Of a DNA stretch of 64,000 nt, positions 43,801 to 51,586 are shown piece by piece (position 1 is the first letter of the stretch; the number at the start of each line of letters is the position of its first letter). The notes under the pieces were generated by a model. The model made no database searches, was not told the DNA's origin, and worked only from the letters and a program-made list of their open reading frames with translations. The position numbers and the translations under genes are program-made. The DNA is from Nocardiopsis alborubida (GTDB taxonomy: Bacteria; Actinomycetota; Actinomycetes; Streptosporangiales; Streptosporangiaceae): positions 62,001 through 126,000 of the forward strand of contig NZ_JAAXPG010000020.1 of the NCBI RefSeq assembly GCF_012396365.1, given 5' to 3'.

Positions 43801-44051
43801 TGGTGGCGTCCGGGCACCACCCGCTCGGGCAGGCTGTCCAGCTCTCCCCGGTTGACGTCGGCGTAGACGAACTGCACGCAGGCGGGGAGCTGGTAGGGCA
43901 GGAGGTTCGCGCCGGGGCGCAGCTGCTGGAACTCGGTCCCGTCGGGGCCGCACAGCTCCTCGCGCATGCGGCGTTCGAGCTCGGCGCCGATACGGCAGCC
44001 GGTACCGCCGAGGCCGACGTAGAGCAGCGGCTGGTAGAGCTTCATCGTCAT
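40878..44051 (-). CDS. tubulin/FtsZ-like protein (Tubulin_2 family)
   Basis: A 1057-residue protein whose N-terminal third shows a tubulin-type GTPase. The nucleotide-binding start is PLLYVGLGGTGCRIGAELER (8-27). The tubulin signature GGTGTG lies at 200-205 within VSFSVAGGTGTGIFYDYLHL. After it come segments typical of bacterial Tubulin_2 proteins (IYPLVLMPSAF, NAKLNAGRALLDMFRL). The C-terminal 600 residues have no named domain. It presumably binds GTP and may form filaments or a large cytoplasmic scaffold. It starts 67 bp after the vWA gene; an internal ATG two codons on is an alternative start. Confidence 0.88.
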   Translation of the reverse strand: MTMKLYQPLLYVGLGGTGCRIGAELERRMREELCGPDGTEFQQLRPGANLLPYQLPACVQFVYADVNRGELDSLPERVVPGRHHHAAAERTAHYVRDLVPEVHTYPEAARSLRLSASESVDHWLPPAVGEPRVAPLDKGAGQFPTVGRAALFETFRTGTGPAVAPLHEAINRIATSAGDLAALGGTLPRSCDVFVSFSVAGGTGTGIFYDYLHLIAHTFQRSGLRVKIYPLVLMPSAFDEGFGGGRNAKLNAGRALLDMFRLVDDQNGREASLELVNEVRPGLRRRDDTAVYYPVEGRVQIMPSTVQTAFLFSRPTGTDRDDLHRSVVSLMLSLASTDMDRRAEAESAKQENHQSFADSFINTQADRESSAETGIGNRGVSTALVASMTVPVDELSDIIGSRLLRSAVEDMQAPLHTSAEQTGSLVHDFFSAANIHPVLARAGTDFAEPQPVTGADAIAAALYDRSDSMKRSLHALRARLGQEIPQMAQNFDHRAGVRALLGRVDPFHALRVIEGDPHDNDRVGRLGVLGILQQRRNAPAPPEGLAAPPPIPQMRDRLGGVIKVRYTDPVPAQARQDQERWYDWQTGVVWSESWAPTVPRWNRTSTQLRNDLAVFTQQLDEHARTDRARFERLSRQLYRPRTGISYLLPPSGGDLEPFFVRVRDHLARSLHEAGRLHVSPTDAELVQAVVGGQGWRTAYDVCLDRGPAEAVGFLRETLKSAIKRFLRETGPAQSPLLPRLADLLSQAAEQGGGGSVADEDLSQFRAQVAALLPVGYVPQGNGPLKVLITYHSPAANPRIEQYLRESVNLPSGGGHTYEFRAVSAESLSVVLFRSSMGITEVPEVREVMRLWSDALTNQQPQDYLLWRQRLGYDFSYLATTERHRVQILHRLLNALWNGRATVVGDATSPDEVRFTLGGGVTMPLRLTPLGRTSSWGSLLQAYEHWAFNGEDGITGQFCAQLMAELPLGVESRPVEPHASYRALCQLADKEVERLDRMLEDLRGNSRNRALQIQDFWENTLPAALETEFRGVAAPLSANLNALEREVGYYGKDGDSFR

Positions 44052-44118
44052 GGGGTGTCGAAGGCCCTTCAGGCTGGTCGTTCTTCTGCGGTATGGGGGG
44101 CGGGGAGCGGGGAGCCGT

Positions 44119-46449
44119 TCAGTCGAGACGGATCCCGGAGAGCGGGGGGCCCTCCTCGCGCGTGCCCGGTCCGGGCGCGGCCTGTGCCGGGTCCGGGTTC
44201 TGGCGCGGGCTCCTGCGGGGGCGCTGCTCGTCGCGGAAGGAGACGGTCAGGCCGTCGGTCAGGGGTTGGCTGTGGCCGCCGAGGCGCAGGGTCTCGGTGC
44301 CGTGGGGAGTGCGCAGGCGCACACCGCCCCTGGGGTCGCGGGAGGCCCGGTAGACCGGTCCCGCGCCGGAGGCCCCGCCGTGTTCGAGGCGCGGCGCCGG
44401 TCCCTGGGGGTCGCGGACGGTGAAGGCGAAGGAGGTGCTCCACCTGCTGGGGGCGCGCAGTTCCTGTTGGAGGGAGAGCGCGTCCCGGTGGAGTTCGACG
44501 ACCAGGCCCTGCACGTTGCTGGCGGCCCGCCTCCTGTGCCACACCAGCCACGCCTGGAGTCCGGCGGCGACCAGGGCCAGGAGCAGCGCGAGCCAGGCCC
44601 ACCAGTAGCGTTCGAGGACTCCCGGCGGGGTGCGCACGGTCACCGTGAGCGGCGCGGAGGTGGTCAGGACCGCGCCCTCGGCGTCCACGGCCTGCACGTG
44701 CAGGACCGCCCGTCCCAGGGCGGAGCCCTGTTCGAAGCGCACGGTGAAGCCGGTCCTGCTGGTGCCGGGGCTGAAGGCGGTGGTGTCCTGCTCGATGGTG
44801 GCCAGGACCCCTTCGGGAGCCTGGAGGAGCAGTTCCACCTGTCCCTCCTGTGAGTCCTGGTTGTCGACGTCGAGGGTGCCGTCGATGCGGCTGCCGGCCC
44901 AGACCTCGCCGGGCGGGTCGTCGAAGCGCACGCCGGGTTGCAGGGCCGCCCCGCCGGGGTCGATGGTGTAGCGCAGTTCGCGCACGTCGTCGGGGACGCC
45001 GGGTCCCTGGACGCGGCTGGTGAAGAGCAGGGTGCCGGCTCCCTCGGGGACGGCGACCGTGCCCGCGTACTGGCCGTCCTGGGCGGTGGCGTCGGGGCCC
45101 TCGCCCCCGTCGTTCAGTTCGATGGGCTCGGCGGTCTCGTCCGGGGCGGCGACCTCGGCGGAGAAGTCGAGTTCGGCGAGCGCCTCGGGGTCGGTGACGG
45201 GGCCGCGGCGGGTGCGGATGTCCACCCTGACCACCAGTTCCTGACCGGAGTGGTCGGCGGGTTCGACGGTGAGGAAGGTGTTGACGCGGCCCTGCCACTG
45301 GACGGTGGCCGTCACCAGTTCCTCGGGGGTGCCGTCGGGGGAGGTGAGCCGCACCTGCCAGGTGCCGGGCAGGGGGTCGACGACGTGGAGCACCTCCACC
45401 GGGCCGTTCGCGCCGCTGAGGCTGATCCGGGAGTCCTTGTGGTCGCCGCCGTCGGGGTCGACCGTGTCCCCCTCGGGGTCGGTGTACTCGACGCTGATCG
45501 CCGGGTTGTTCTTGGTGACCACGAGCGCGCCGTCGGTGGCGATGACCGGGATCGAGGCCGACAGGGTGGTGCTGCCGCCGCCGGAGAGGGTGTCGCTGTC
45601 GAGCCCGCCCGCCACGGAGCAGGAGGCGGCGGCCAGTGCCTCGCGCAGGGAGCGCACCACGTCGGCGGAGTCGTCGACCACGCGCGCGTTGGGCGTGGCC
45701 ACCTCCAGGTCGTTGCACGTCTCCTGGGAGCCGCCCTCGGCGAAGGCGTCGAGCTGGTCGCGGTCGATGGAGCTGCCGAAACCCAGCGGCCAGACCTGCA
45801 CGCCGTCCTCACGCGCGGTCTCCAGGTGCTCGTCGATCCTGGCCGCGGCGTTGTCGTCGCGGTCCTCGGGGCGCGCGCCCCAGTGGGGGCTGTCGCGCAC
45901 GTCCAGTTCGCCGTCGGTGAGCAGGAAGACGATCCCGGTCGCGTCCCGCGGGGCCTCGGGCCCCTCCAGGTAGTGCAGGGCCGTGCCCAGAGCCTCGGCG
46001 TGGTCGGTGTCGTCGCCTTCGGAGGAGTCCCGCCGGTGCAGGTCCGAGACGCAGTCGGCCAGGTACTGGCGTCCCGACCCCTCGTCCACCAGGGTGGGGC
46101 GGCACACCTCCCGGGCCGCGATCTGGTCGGCCTGCCCGTTGTTGCTGCCGAAACCGACCACCGTCACCCGGGATCCGGGGTCCAGGACGCTCTGCGCGAT
46201 GGTGGAGGCCGCCCTGGTCTCCTGTTCGACGTCGTCCTCGCTCAGGGAGCCGGACTCGTCCACCAGGATCACGATGTCGAGGGGGGAGGCGGTGGGGGCC
46301 GCGTCCGCCTCGGGCCGGTCCGTCTCGTCCGCGGCCCGGGGCGTGGGCGCCGCGGCCGAGGCCGGGACGGGCGGGAGGAGGAAGAGGAGACAGGCCGCGG
46401 CGAGCGCCGCTCGCCTCCACGCCGTCGTCGCGCATGGGGTCAGTGCCAC
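44119..46449 (-). CDS. exported vWA-domain protein with C-terminal membrane anchor
   Basis: A 776-residue type I membrane protein. The signal peptide is residues 1-33 (WRRAALAAACLLFLLPPVPA). The vWA domain begins DIVILVDESGSLSEDD (MIDAS DxSxS at 64-68), with the second-loop Thr near 148 and the third-loop Asp in FLLTDGELD (179). Several all-beta Ig-like segments follow. One membrane helix (about 612-642, WWAWLALLLALVAAGLQAWL) leaves a 130-residue cytoplasmic tail. It is therefore a candidate extracellular metal-dependent ligand sensor for the operon. Start: GTG at 46449, chosen because the signal peptide follows directly; an ATG at 46518 is possible. Confidence 0.82.
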   Translation of the reverse strand: MALTPCATTAWRRAALAAACLLFLLPPVPASAAAPTPRAADETDRPEADAAPTASPLDIVILVDESGSLSEDDVEQETRAASTIAQSVLDPGSRVTVVGFGSNNGQADQIAAREVCRPTLVDEGSGRQYLADCVSDLHRRDSSEGDDTDHAEALGTALHYLEGPEAPRDATGIVFLLTDGELDVRDSPHWGARPEDRDDNAAARIDEHLETAREDGVQVWPLGFGSSIDRDQLDAFAEGGSQETCNDLEVATPNARVVDDSADVVRSLREALAAASCSVAGGLDSDTLSGGGSTTLSASIPVIATDGALVVTKNNPAISVEYTDPEGDTVDPDGGDHKDSRISLSGANGPVEVLHVVDPLPGTWQVRLTSPDGTPEELVTATVQWQGRVNTFLTVEPADHSGQELVVRVDIRTRRGPVTDPEALAELDFSAEVAAPDETAEPIELNDGGEGPDATAQDGQYAGTVAVPEGAGTLLFTSRVQGPGVPDDVRELRYTIDPGGAALQPGVRFDDPPGEVWAGSRIDGTLDVDNQDSQEGQVELLLQAPEGVLATIEQDTTAFSPGTSRTGFTVRFEQGSALGRAVLHVQAVDAEGAVLTTSAPLTVTVRTPPGVLERYWWAWLALLLALVAAGLQAWLVWHRRRAASNVQGLVVELHRDALSLQQELRAPSRWSTSFAFTVRDPQGPAPRLEHGGASGAGPVYRASRDPRGGVRLRTPHGTETLRLGGHSQPLTDGLTVSFRDEQRPRRSPRQNPDPAQAAPGPGTREEGPPLSGIRLD

Positions 46450-46776
46450 GCCACCTGGCCCTTCCTGTGTCTTGTTGTTTTCGGAAGAAGAGTGCGCAGG
46501 TGGGTTTGCGTACACCATTCGACCATTGTCCGAAAAGCGGACGGAGGGCTTACTGTACTGCTTTCCGGAAGGTGCTTCAACGGATTCTTGAATGTCCGTT
46601 GACCTCGGTTACCCGCAGTGGTGTTTTCGCTTCGCACGGGTGGAACCCGGGGTGCTTTGTGGGTGTTTTGCGAAAGAGTGCGGTGCTGTGTGAGATTTGT
46701 TTCTTGAGGGGGAGGAAATATCCCCTGGGGCCTTTGAGGACTTTTGTCCTTATCGGCGGTGGTGACGGGCCGGGCG
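46450..46776 (-). other. 327-bp low-GC regulatory gap before vWA gene
   Basis: This gap is markedly richer in A and T than its surroundings. It contains the promoter at 46552-46580 and a small AGGAC-TTTT-GTCCT hairpin near 46737-46752. No coding potential was recognised on either strand. Confidence 0.6.
46552..46580 (-). promoter_or_regulatory. sigma-70-type promoter of the vWA-tubulin-GTPase operon
   Basis: Reading leftward: TTGAAG (46580-46575), 17-bp spacer, TACAGT (46557-46552). The spacer contains the palindrome TTCCGGAA, a possible repressor site. It would give a leader of about 95 nt before the GTG at 46449. Confidence 0.6.
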
Positions 46777-47757
46777 TCAGGAGGGGCCGGACTTCCTCAG
46801 CAGATAGGTGACCTGCTCGCCCAGGTCGGGGGAGAGGGCCCTGCCCTGGCCGTTGGCCTGCTCGGGACCGACGACCCCCACGGCCACAGCCAACCCGCGT
46901 GCGTGCAGGTCGTAGCAGGACTCGACGAGGTCGGCCAGCGAGGCGATCGCGGTCCTCGCCCGCTGGTGGGCGACCGCTCCGGTCACGGCCCCGGCAGCCG
47001 CGGGCAGCAGGAGCAGCCAGGGGTCCCAGGGCGGTTCGGGGAGCCGGGACAGGGGTCCCGCGCCCCAGGCCGCGGCGGCCAGGTGCAGCGCGCACACGCC
47101 CGCCGCGGCGAGGTAGAGCGCGCCCCAGCCGCCCAGGGCACGGGCCCGGGCGAAGGAGTCCTGTGCCCGTCCGACGTCCTCCCGGGCGCCCTCGGGCAGG
47201 AGCAGGAGCAGACGGGGCCAGGTCCAGTACACGTCCAGCCCGTGTGCGTCACGCACCCTCGCTGTCAGCGAGGCCATCCTGTCGGCCATCCAGGTGCGCC
47301 GCGTGGGCTCGGTGAGCGAGATGCGGTGGCTGCGGTCCGGGTCCCGCCCGCTGGCCGCGGCCGCCTCGCGCGCCCTCTTCGTCCCGGCTCTGCGCCTGGC
47401 CGCCTGCCAGCGGCGCCTGCGCCACCGGGGGTTCCAGAAGACGAGCGGGGACAGCACGCTCTCGCCCAGCCACCAGCGCCCGCACCAGGCGCCGAGCAGT
47501 TGGACGACCAGCCCGGGGAGAAGGCCCAGGAGCAGGACCGCCGCGAGCAGGACCACGGTGACGGCCACGGTGGGGGAGCCCAGCAGCGACCGGGCGTCGG
47601 CGGCCAGCTCCGTCAGGCGCGCGGCATCGGTCAGGTCCGCCGGGGTCAGCAGCGCGCTGGCGGTGAACGCGGCCAGGAAGAGCACACCGGGCAGGGCCAG
47701 GTGCGTCCACCAGTGCTCGGCGGCCCTCTTGCCGATCTCGACCAGCAGGGGATTCAC
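46777..47757 (-). CDS. hypothetical four-helix membrane protein
   Basis: A 326-residue protein with a GTG start. It has two N-terminal membrane helices (HLALPGVLFLAAFTASAL; VAVTVVLLAAVLLLGLLPGL), a basic cytoplasmic stretch (NPRWRRRRWQAARRRAGTKR) and two more helices (ALYLAAAGVCALHLAAAAWG; WLLLLPAAAGAVTGAVA). The C-terminal 50 residues are soluble. No family recognised. It follows the 152-residue gene by 3 bp, so they are co-translated, and lies between the two conflict clusters; it may be a membrane effector or platform. Confidence 0.65.
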   Translation of the reverse strand: MNPLLVEIGKRAAEHWWTHLALPGVLFLAAFTASALLTPADLTDAARLTELAADARSLLGSPTVAVTVVLLAAVLLLGLLPGLVVQLLGAWCGRWWLGESVLSPLVFWNPRWRRRRWQAARRRAGTKRAREAAAASGRDPDRSHRISLTEPTRRTWMADRMASLTARVRDAHGLDVYWTWPRLLLLLPEGAREDVGRAQDSFARARALGGWGALYLAAAGVCALHLAAAAWGAGPLSRLPEPPWDPWLLLLPAAAGAVTGAVAHQRARTAIASLADLVESCYDLHARGLAVAVGVVGPEQANGQGRALSPDLGEQVTYLLRKSGPS

Positions 47758-47760
47758 CGG

Positions 47761-48219
47761 TCAGGACCCCTTCGTGCGCAGCCGCAGGGGCCTGTCCGCG
47801 ACGGCGCAGTGGCCGCCCGCCGCGCCTGACTCCCCAGCGCCTCTGACGCGGGAGCAGGGGGCGGACAGAGGGCACACCTCGCGGACGGCGGGCGCGGGGC
47901 CGGGACCCACCCCGGGCAGGCCGCCCACCGGCTCCTGGGGGTCGCGGCCCGGACCCGGGCCGACGAATCCGTTGCGGAAGAAGGCGTCCCCGGGGTCCAG
48001 CAGCGGCCCCAGCCGGTCCTCCAGGGCTCGGAGGTCTCTGTAGGAGAGGCGGCCCCGTTCCGCGACCTGGGCCACGAGCGCGTCCAGGTCGTCCCGGAGG
48101 CCGTCATCCACCGCGGCGTCCTCGTACGCGGATCTCCTCCGGCACAGGTGTTCGGCAGCCGCCCTGCTGTCGGTGAGGGGGGTGGGGGAGGCGTGCTGCG
48201 CGTGTTCTTCGGAGGTCAC
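47761..48219 (-). CDS. small hypothetical protein between the two conflict clusters
   Basis: A 152-residue protein with a GTG start. A helical first half (AAAEHLCRRRSAYEDAAVDD, DALVAQVAERGRLSYRDLRA, LEDRLGPLLDPGDAF) is followed by a Gly/Pro-rich tail with four cysteines (VCPLSAPC and later C). No family recognised. It is coupled to the following membrane-protein gene. Upstream lies an unusually AT-rich gap that could contain the promoter of this pair. Confidence 0.6.
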   Translation of the reverse strand: MTSEEHAQHASPTPLTDSRAAAEHLCRRRSAYEDAAVDDGLRDDLDALVAQVAERGRLSYRDLRALEDRLGPLLDPGDAFFRNGFVGPGPGRDPQEPVGGLPGVGPGPAPAVREVCPLSAPCSRVRGAGESGAAGGHCAVADRPLRLRTKGS

Positions 48220-48383
48220 GTTTCCAGCTTAGGGAGGAATCGGGGATCGTGAAGGGGGAACGTCTGTTTTCTGCTTCTTGTTCTGTTTGTAATTTTTGGG
48301 GGTTTTGGATCTTTTTGAAGTGTTGTGGTGCTAGAGAAACGTGTGATTCGTAATCTAAGGGGGGAAATGTCGGTTTCGGTTGG
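48220..48383 (-). other. AT-rich 164-bp spacer upstream of the two-gene unit
   Basis: Long T-rich runs on the + strand (TTCTGCTTCTTGTTCTG, TAATTTTTGGGGGTTTTGG) contrast with the very high GC on both sides. It begins right after the NB-ARC gene stop and precedes the GTG at 48219. It plausibly holds termination and promoter signals, but I could not define boxes with confidence. Confidence 0.5.
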
Positions 48384-51300
48384 TCACCACCAGAACCGTT
48401 CGGTGGTGCGGGCCAGGTGGGTCTCCTCGTGGTCGGGCCCCAGTATCCGTTCCAGGGCGCGGACCAGCCGCGCGTAGAAATGCGCGGCCTCCCTCCTGCG
48501 GGAAATCGCGCCCGGGAGGGTTCTCCCGGGAGGGAAGACCTCCTCGCTGCTGCGGCGCAGGGCGATGGCGCTCCGGCGCAGACGTCCGTTCCACTCGGGG
48601 CGGTCACCGGCCGTCTGCCAGGCCTCCAACAGGGATTCCACGGCCGCGACCGCGGTGTTCGACGCGGTGAGGAACACCGGGAGGTCGTGGACGGGCGGGC
48701 GGACGCTGTCGTGGACCCAGACCGTGCTGTCGAGACCGTCGGGGCTGTCCTCGATCCGGATCAGAGACAGGCTCTCCAGGTTGCGCAGGATGCCTCCGAT
48801 GCCCTTCACCGACCTCGTCTCCTTCGCTGTCCGGGGCAGCTGCCTGTCCAGGTGCCTTCGGACGGTGGACGTGGCGAGCAGACGCAGAGGGACATCGGTG
48901 TGCCCGAAGAGCCGGATCATGAGGAGCAGGGGCATCGAGCTCAGGTAGGGTACCCGGCTGTTGCTGACCAGGGACAGGTGGACCGCTTCCTGGACGGGGG
49001 CGGCGGTGCGCTCCCCCTTTCCCCGCAGGTATTCCAGGGGGGCCAGCTCCTCTGTGACGACGGTGGACGCCGCCAGGGACAGGGCGAGCGGGTGGTGGCC
49101 GAAGTAGTCGGCCAGTATCCCGATCCCCGCGGAGGAGCTGAAGGCGGGAGTGCCGAAGAAGCGCTGTGAGAGGTACTCGACGGCCTCCTCCCGGGCGAAC
49201 CCGCCCACCTCGACCACGGCGTGCTTCGGGACAGCCCCGCCGAGGACGTCATGGTGGCGGCTGGTGGCCAGGACCCGTCCGCGGCGGCTTCTCATCGGGA
49301 GGAGGCCGAGGACGTCGCCCGGGTGGTCCAGGCCGTCGAGGACGAGCAGCCACCGCACGGACGTCTCCGTGAGCCAGCCGCAGAACTCGCGGGTCAGGGC
49401 GTGGGGGCCGTTCCGGAACTCCGTGCGCAGGTCGCCCTCGGGGGAGAACAGAGCGGGGGCCAGGACGGGCACGGACCTGGCATAGGAGGTCAGGACCTTC
49501 TCAAGGTCCGCGCCGTTCGCCCACAGCACCAGGTCGACGTCCCCCCCTCGTGCCGCCCGGGTGGCGTGGTCGGAGGCGAGCAGTGTCTTACCCGTTCCCC
49601 CCTCGCCCGCCAGAACCAGGCTGCGGCCCTCCTCCAGCGACTCCAGGCGGCTTCTGAGGTCCGGTCGCGGGATGAAGCGTCTGGGTTTGGGCGGTACCTC
49701 TCCGAGAACGACCGGTCCCCGGCCCTCGGACACGGTCTGCTCCAGAAAGAACGTGAGCAGCGACCGCGACGGCGCCTCCCGCTGCCTGTCCCCGTGCGCG
49801 AGGCGTGGGACCAGGACGTGTCCGGCTGCCTTCCGCGGGGGCTTCTCCACCGCCGCCACCGACCTGGCCGCCCTTGGGTCCAGCAGGCGCAGGGTGTCGG
49901 GGTTGACCCACGCGAACGGTGCGCTCGCCGGGCCGGTGAAGCGATCCCCGCCCCCGCCGACGAGGTAGGCGGGGAAGCGCCCGCCGTTCCCCTCCGCCTG
50001 CCTGCGCACACCGTCCGACAACGCGTCGAGCAGCCGCGCGGTCCGTTGGGCGGTGGAGCGGGGCAGCACGGACCTGAGCGCCTCCGCGGCGCCCTCCACG
50101 AAGGCGTACAGGCCCTGCTCGTGGTCCACCGGACGCAGGAGACCGCTGAGCAGCACCTCGGCCAGCACCCCGGAGTCCGCGTCGTGCAGGACCTCGTGCT
50201 GGATCATCCGCATGACGGGCAGGGCCGGGGTGGACAGCGCCGTATGCGCCGCCAGCGCGACGGCGGCGGGGGAGGCGGCGCCCTGGAACCGGTGGACCCG
50301 CTGGCGCACCGTCAGCGGCTGCTCGTAGGAGACCGGGGCGGGGGCCGTGCGCGGAGCCCGCCCGCTCACATACGTCACCGCCGCCGGGACCGCGCGGTTC
50401 CCCGAGCCCACGAGCTCGGCCCAGTCACCGAACCAGCGAGGTGCGCAGCGCAGAACGGGGACGGGCACGCTGTCGGACGCGGGCCCGGGGGCCCCGGGGG
50501 CGAGAGTCAGCCGCAGTTCGGTGTTGGGTGCCCCCGGCCGCGCGCTCGTGGCCAGGGAGGGCAGGACCGGAGCGCCGGTGCGCCGCCACTGCGCCTCGGC
50601 CAGGGGCTGCACGATGGCGGTGGGACCGTGTCGCGCCAGCAGGTGCAGCACGGCTCCCGCCAGCCCGGACCACCAGTGCGGTCCGGAGCAGTCGCTCAGG
50701 ACCAGGACGGCCCGGCGGGCGGAGGGGTCGACCGCGGTGGCCGCGTCCTGGGGCGGGCCGTGGGGTGTCGGCGCCACGCCCAGCTCCGCGCCCGAGGACG
50801 CGGAGCCGTGCACGAGGTAACCCACGCGCACGTCTCGGAACACCCCCATGCCGTGCAGCAGGGTGTGGAGCTCCTCGGCCAGGGGGCGCCACAGTCCCAT
50901 GCTCGGCCCGGTGTCCACGATGAGGAGCAGGTTCAGCCAGCGCTCCTGCCCGGGCACCAGCACGGGCGCCCACGGGCGGGAGTCCGTCGGACGCCGGTCG
51001 GCGATGCGGTGGGCGGTGGCCTCCTCGTCCAGGACCTCGGCCGTGGCCGTGGGGACCCGCAGGTTGAGCGGGCGCAGTGCGCGCTGCAACGCCAGGGGTT
51101 CGTCGATCATGGGCGGGACGGGCACCCGTGTGCTGGTGGCGGCGAAACCCCTTCCCGACCCGGGCGCGGGCGGGAAGTGCAGGGCCAGGAGGCGTTCGGC
51201 TGTGTCGGCGATCCCGTCGTCGCCCGGGAGGGCGCCGGGCGCCTCCCGGGCCCGGGAGGCGTCGTGGTCTCCCGCTGTTTCCGGGGGTTTCCCCACCTCC

Positions 51301-51581
51301 ACGGGAGGCAGGTCGCGCGCGTTCGGCCGCGACGCGGGCGTGGAGGTGCCGGTTCGGTCCGGTCGCTCCGGTTCCTCGTGCCTCGCACGGGACGTGACCT
51401 CCGGGGACCGTCGGACGGACGGTGCCGGGACGGGCTCCTCCGGGCCGGTGGGGGAGACGGCCGGTCGACCGGTGTGGGCACCCAGCCACAGCACCTCGGC
51501 GATCTCCAGAGGTGTGGGCCCGCCGAGTTCGGAGGGCGGTGCCTCGTGCAGCAGCGAGTACAGGCGCCGGTCGTGGTGCAC
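48384..51581 (-). CDS. SAV_2336-type vWA-like domain fused to NB-ARC ATPase (VMAP system)
   Basis: A 1065-residue STAND protein. Residues 1-40 are a short helical cap; 40-150 are disordered. Residues 160-480 match SAV_2336-type N-terminal regions (RALRPLNLRVP, EVLDEEATAHRIAD, then a vWA-like NLLLIVDTGPSMGLWRPLAE and VLVLSDCSGPHWWSG). An NB-ARC ATPase follows: Walker A AGEGGTGKT (658-666), Walker B WLLVLDGLD (744-752), GHHPLALSLAA (828-838), then winged-helix regions. The C-terminus ends soon after RALERILGPDHEETHL, which looks like the first helix pair of a TPR array. The GTG start lies five bases past the MoxR stop. Probably the signalling or effector ATPase of the cascade. Confidence 0.82.
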   Translation of the reverse strand: MHHDRRLYSLLHEAPPSELGGPTPLEIAEVLWLGAHTGRPAVSPTGPEEPVPAPSVRRSPEVTSRARHEEPERPDRTGTSTPASRPNARDLPPVEVGKPPETAGDHDASRAREAPGALPGDDGIADTAERLLALHFPPAPGSGRGFAATSTRVPVPPMIDEPLALQRALRPLNLRVPTATAEVLDEEATAHRIADRRPTDSRPWAPVLVPGQERWLNLLLIVDTGPSMGLWRPLAEELHTLLHGMGVFRDVRVGYLVHGSASSGAELGVAPTPHGPPQDAATAVDPSARRAVLVLSDCSGPHWWSGLAGAVLHLLARHGPTAIVQPLAEAQWRRTGAPVLPSLATSARPGAPNTELRLTLAPGAPGPASDSVPVPVLRCAPRWFGDWAELVGSGNRAVPAAVTYVSGRAPRTAPAPVSYEQPLTVRQRVHRFQGAASPAAVALAAHTALSTPALPVMRMIQHEVLHDADSGVLAEVLLSGLLRPVDHEQGLYAFVEGAAEALRSVLPRSTAQRTARLLDALSDGVRRQAEGNGGRFPAYLVGGGGDRFTGPASAPFAWVNPDTLRLLDPRAARSVAAVEKPPRKAAGHVLVPRLAHGDRQREAPSRSLLTFFLEQTVSEGRGPVVLGEVPPKPRRFIPRPDLRSRLESLEEGRSLVLAGEGGTGKTLLASDHATRAARGGDVDLVLWANGADLEKVLTSYARSVPVLAPALFSPEGDLRTEFRNGPHALTREFCGWLTETSVRWLLVLDGLDHPGDVLGLLPMRSRRGRVLATSRHHDVLGGAVPKHAVVEVGGFAREEAVEYLSQRFFGTPAFSSSAGIGILADYFGHHPLALSLAASTVVTEELAPLEYLRGKGERTAAPVQEAVHLSLVSNSRVPYLSSMPLLLMIRLFGHTDVPLRLLATSTVRRHLDRQLPRTAKETRSVKGIGGILRNLESLSLIRIEDSPDGLDSTVWVHDSVRPPVHDLPVFLTASNTAVAAVESLLEAWQTAGDRPEWNGRLRRSAIALRRSSEEVFPPGRTLPGAISRRREAAHFYARLVRALERILGPDHEETHLARTTERFWW

Positions 51582-51586
51582 CGGGC

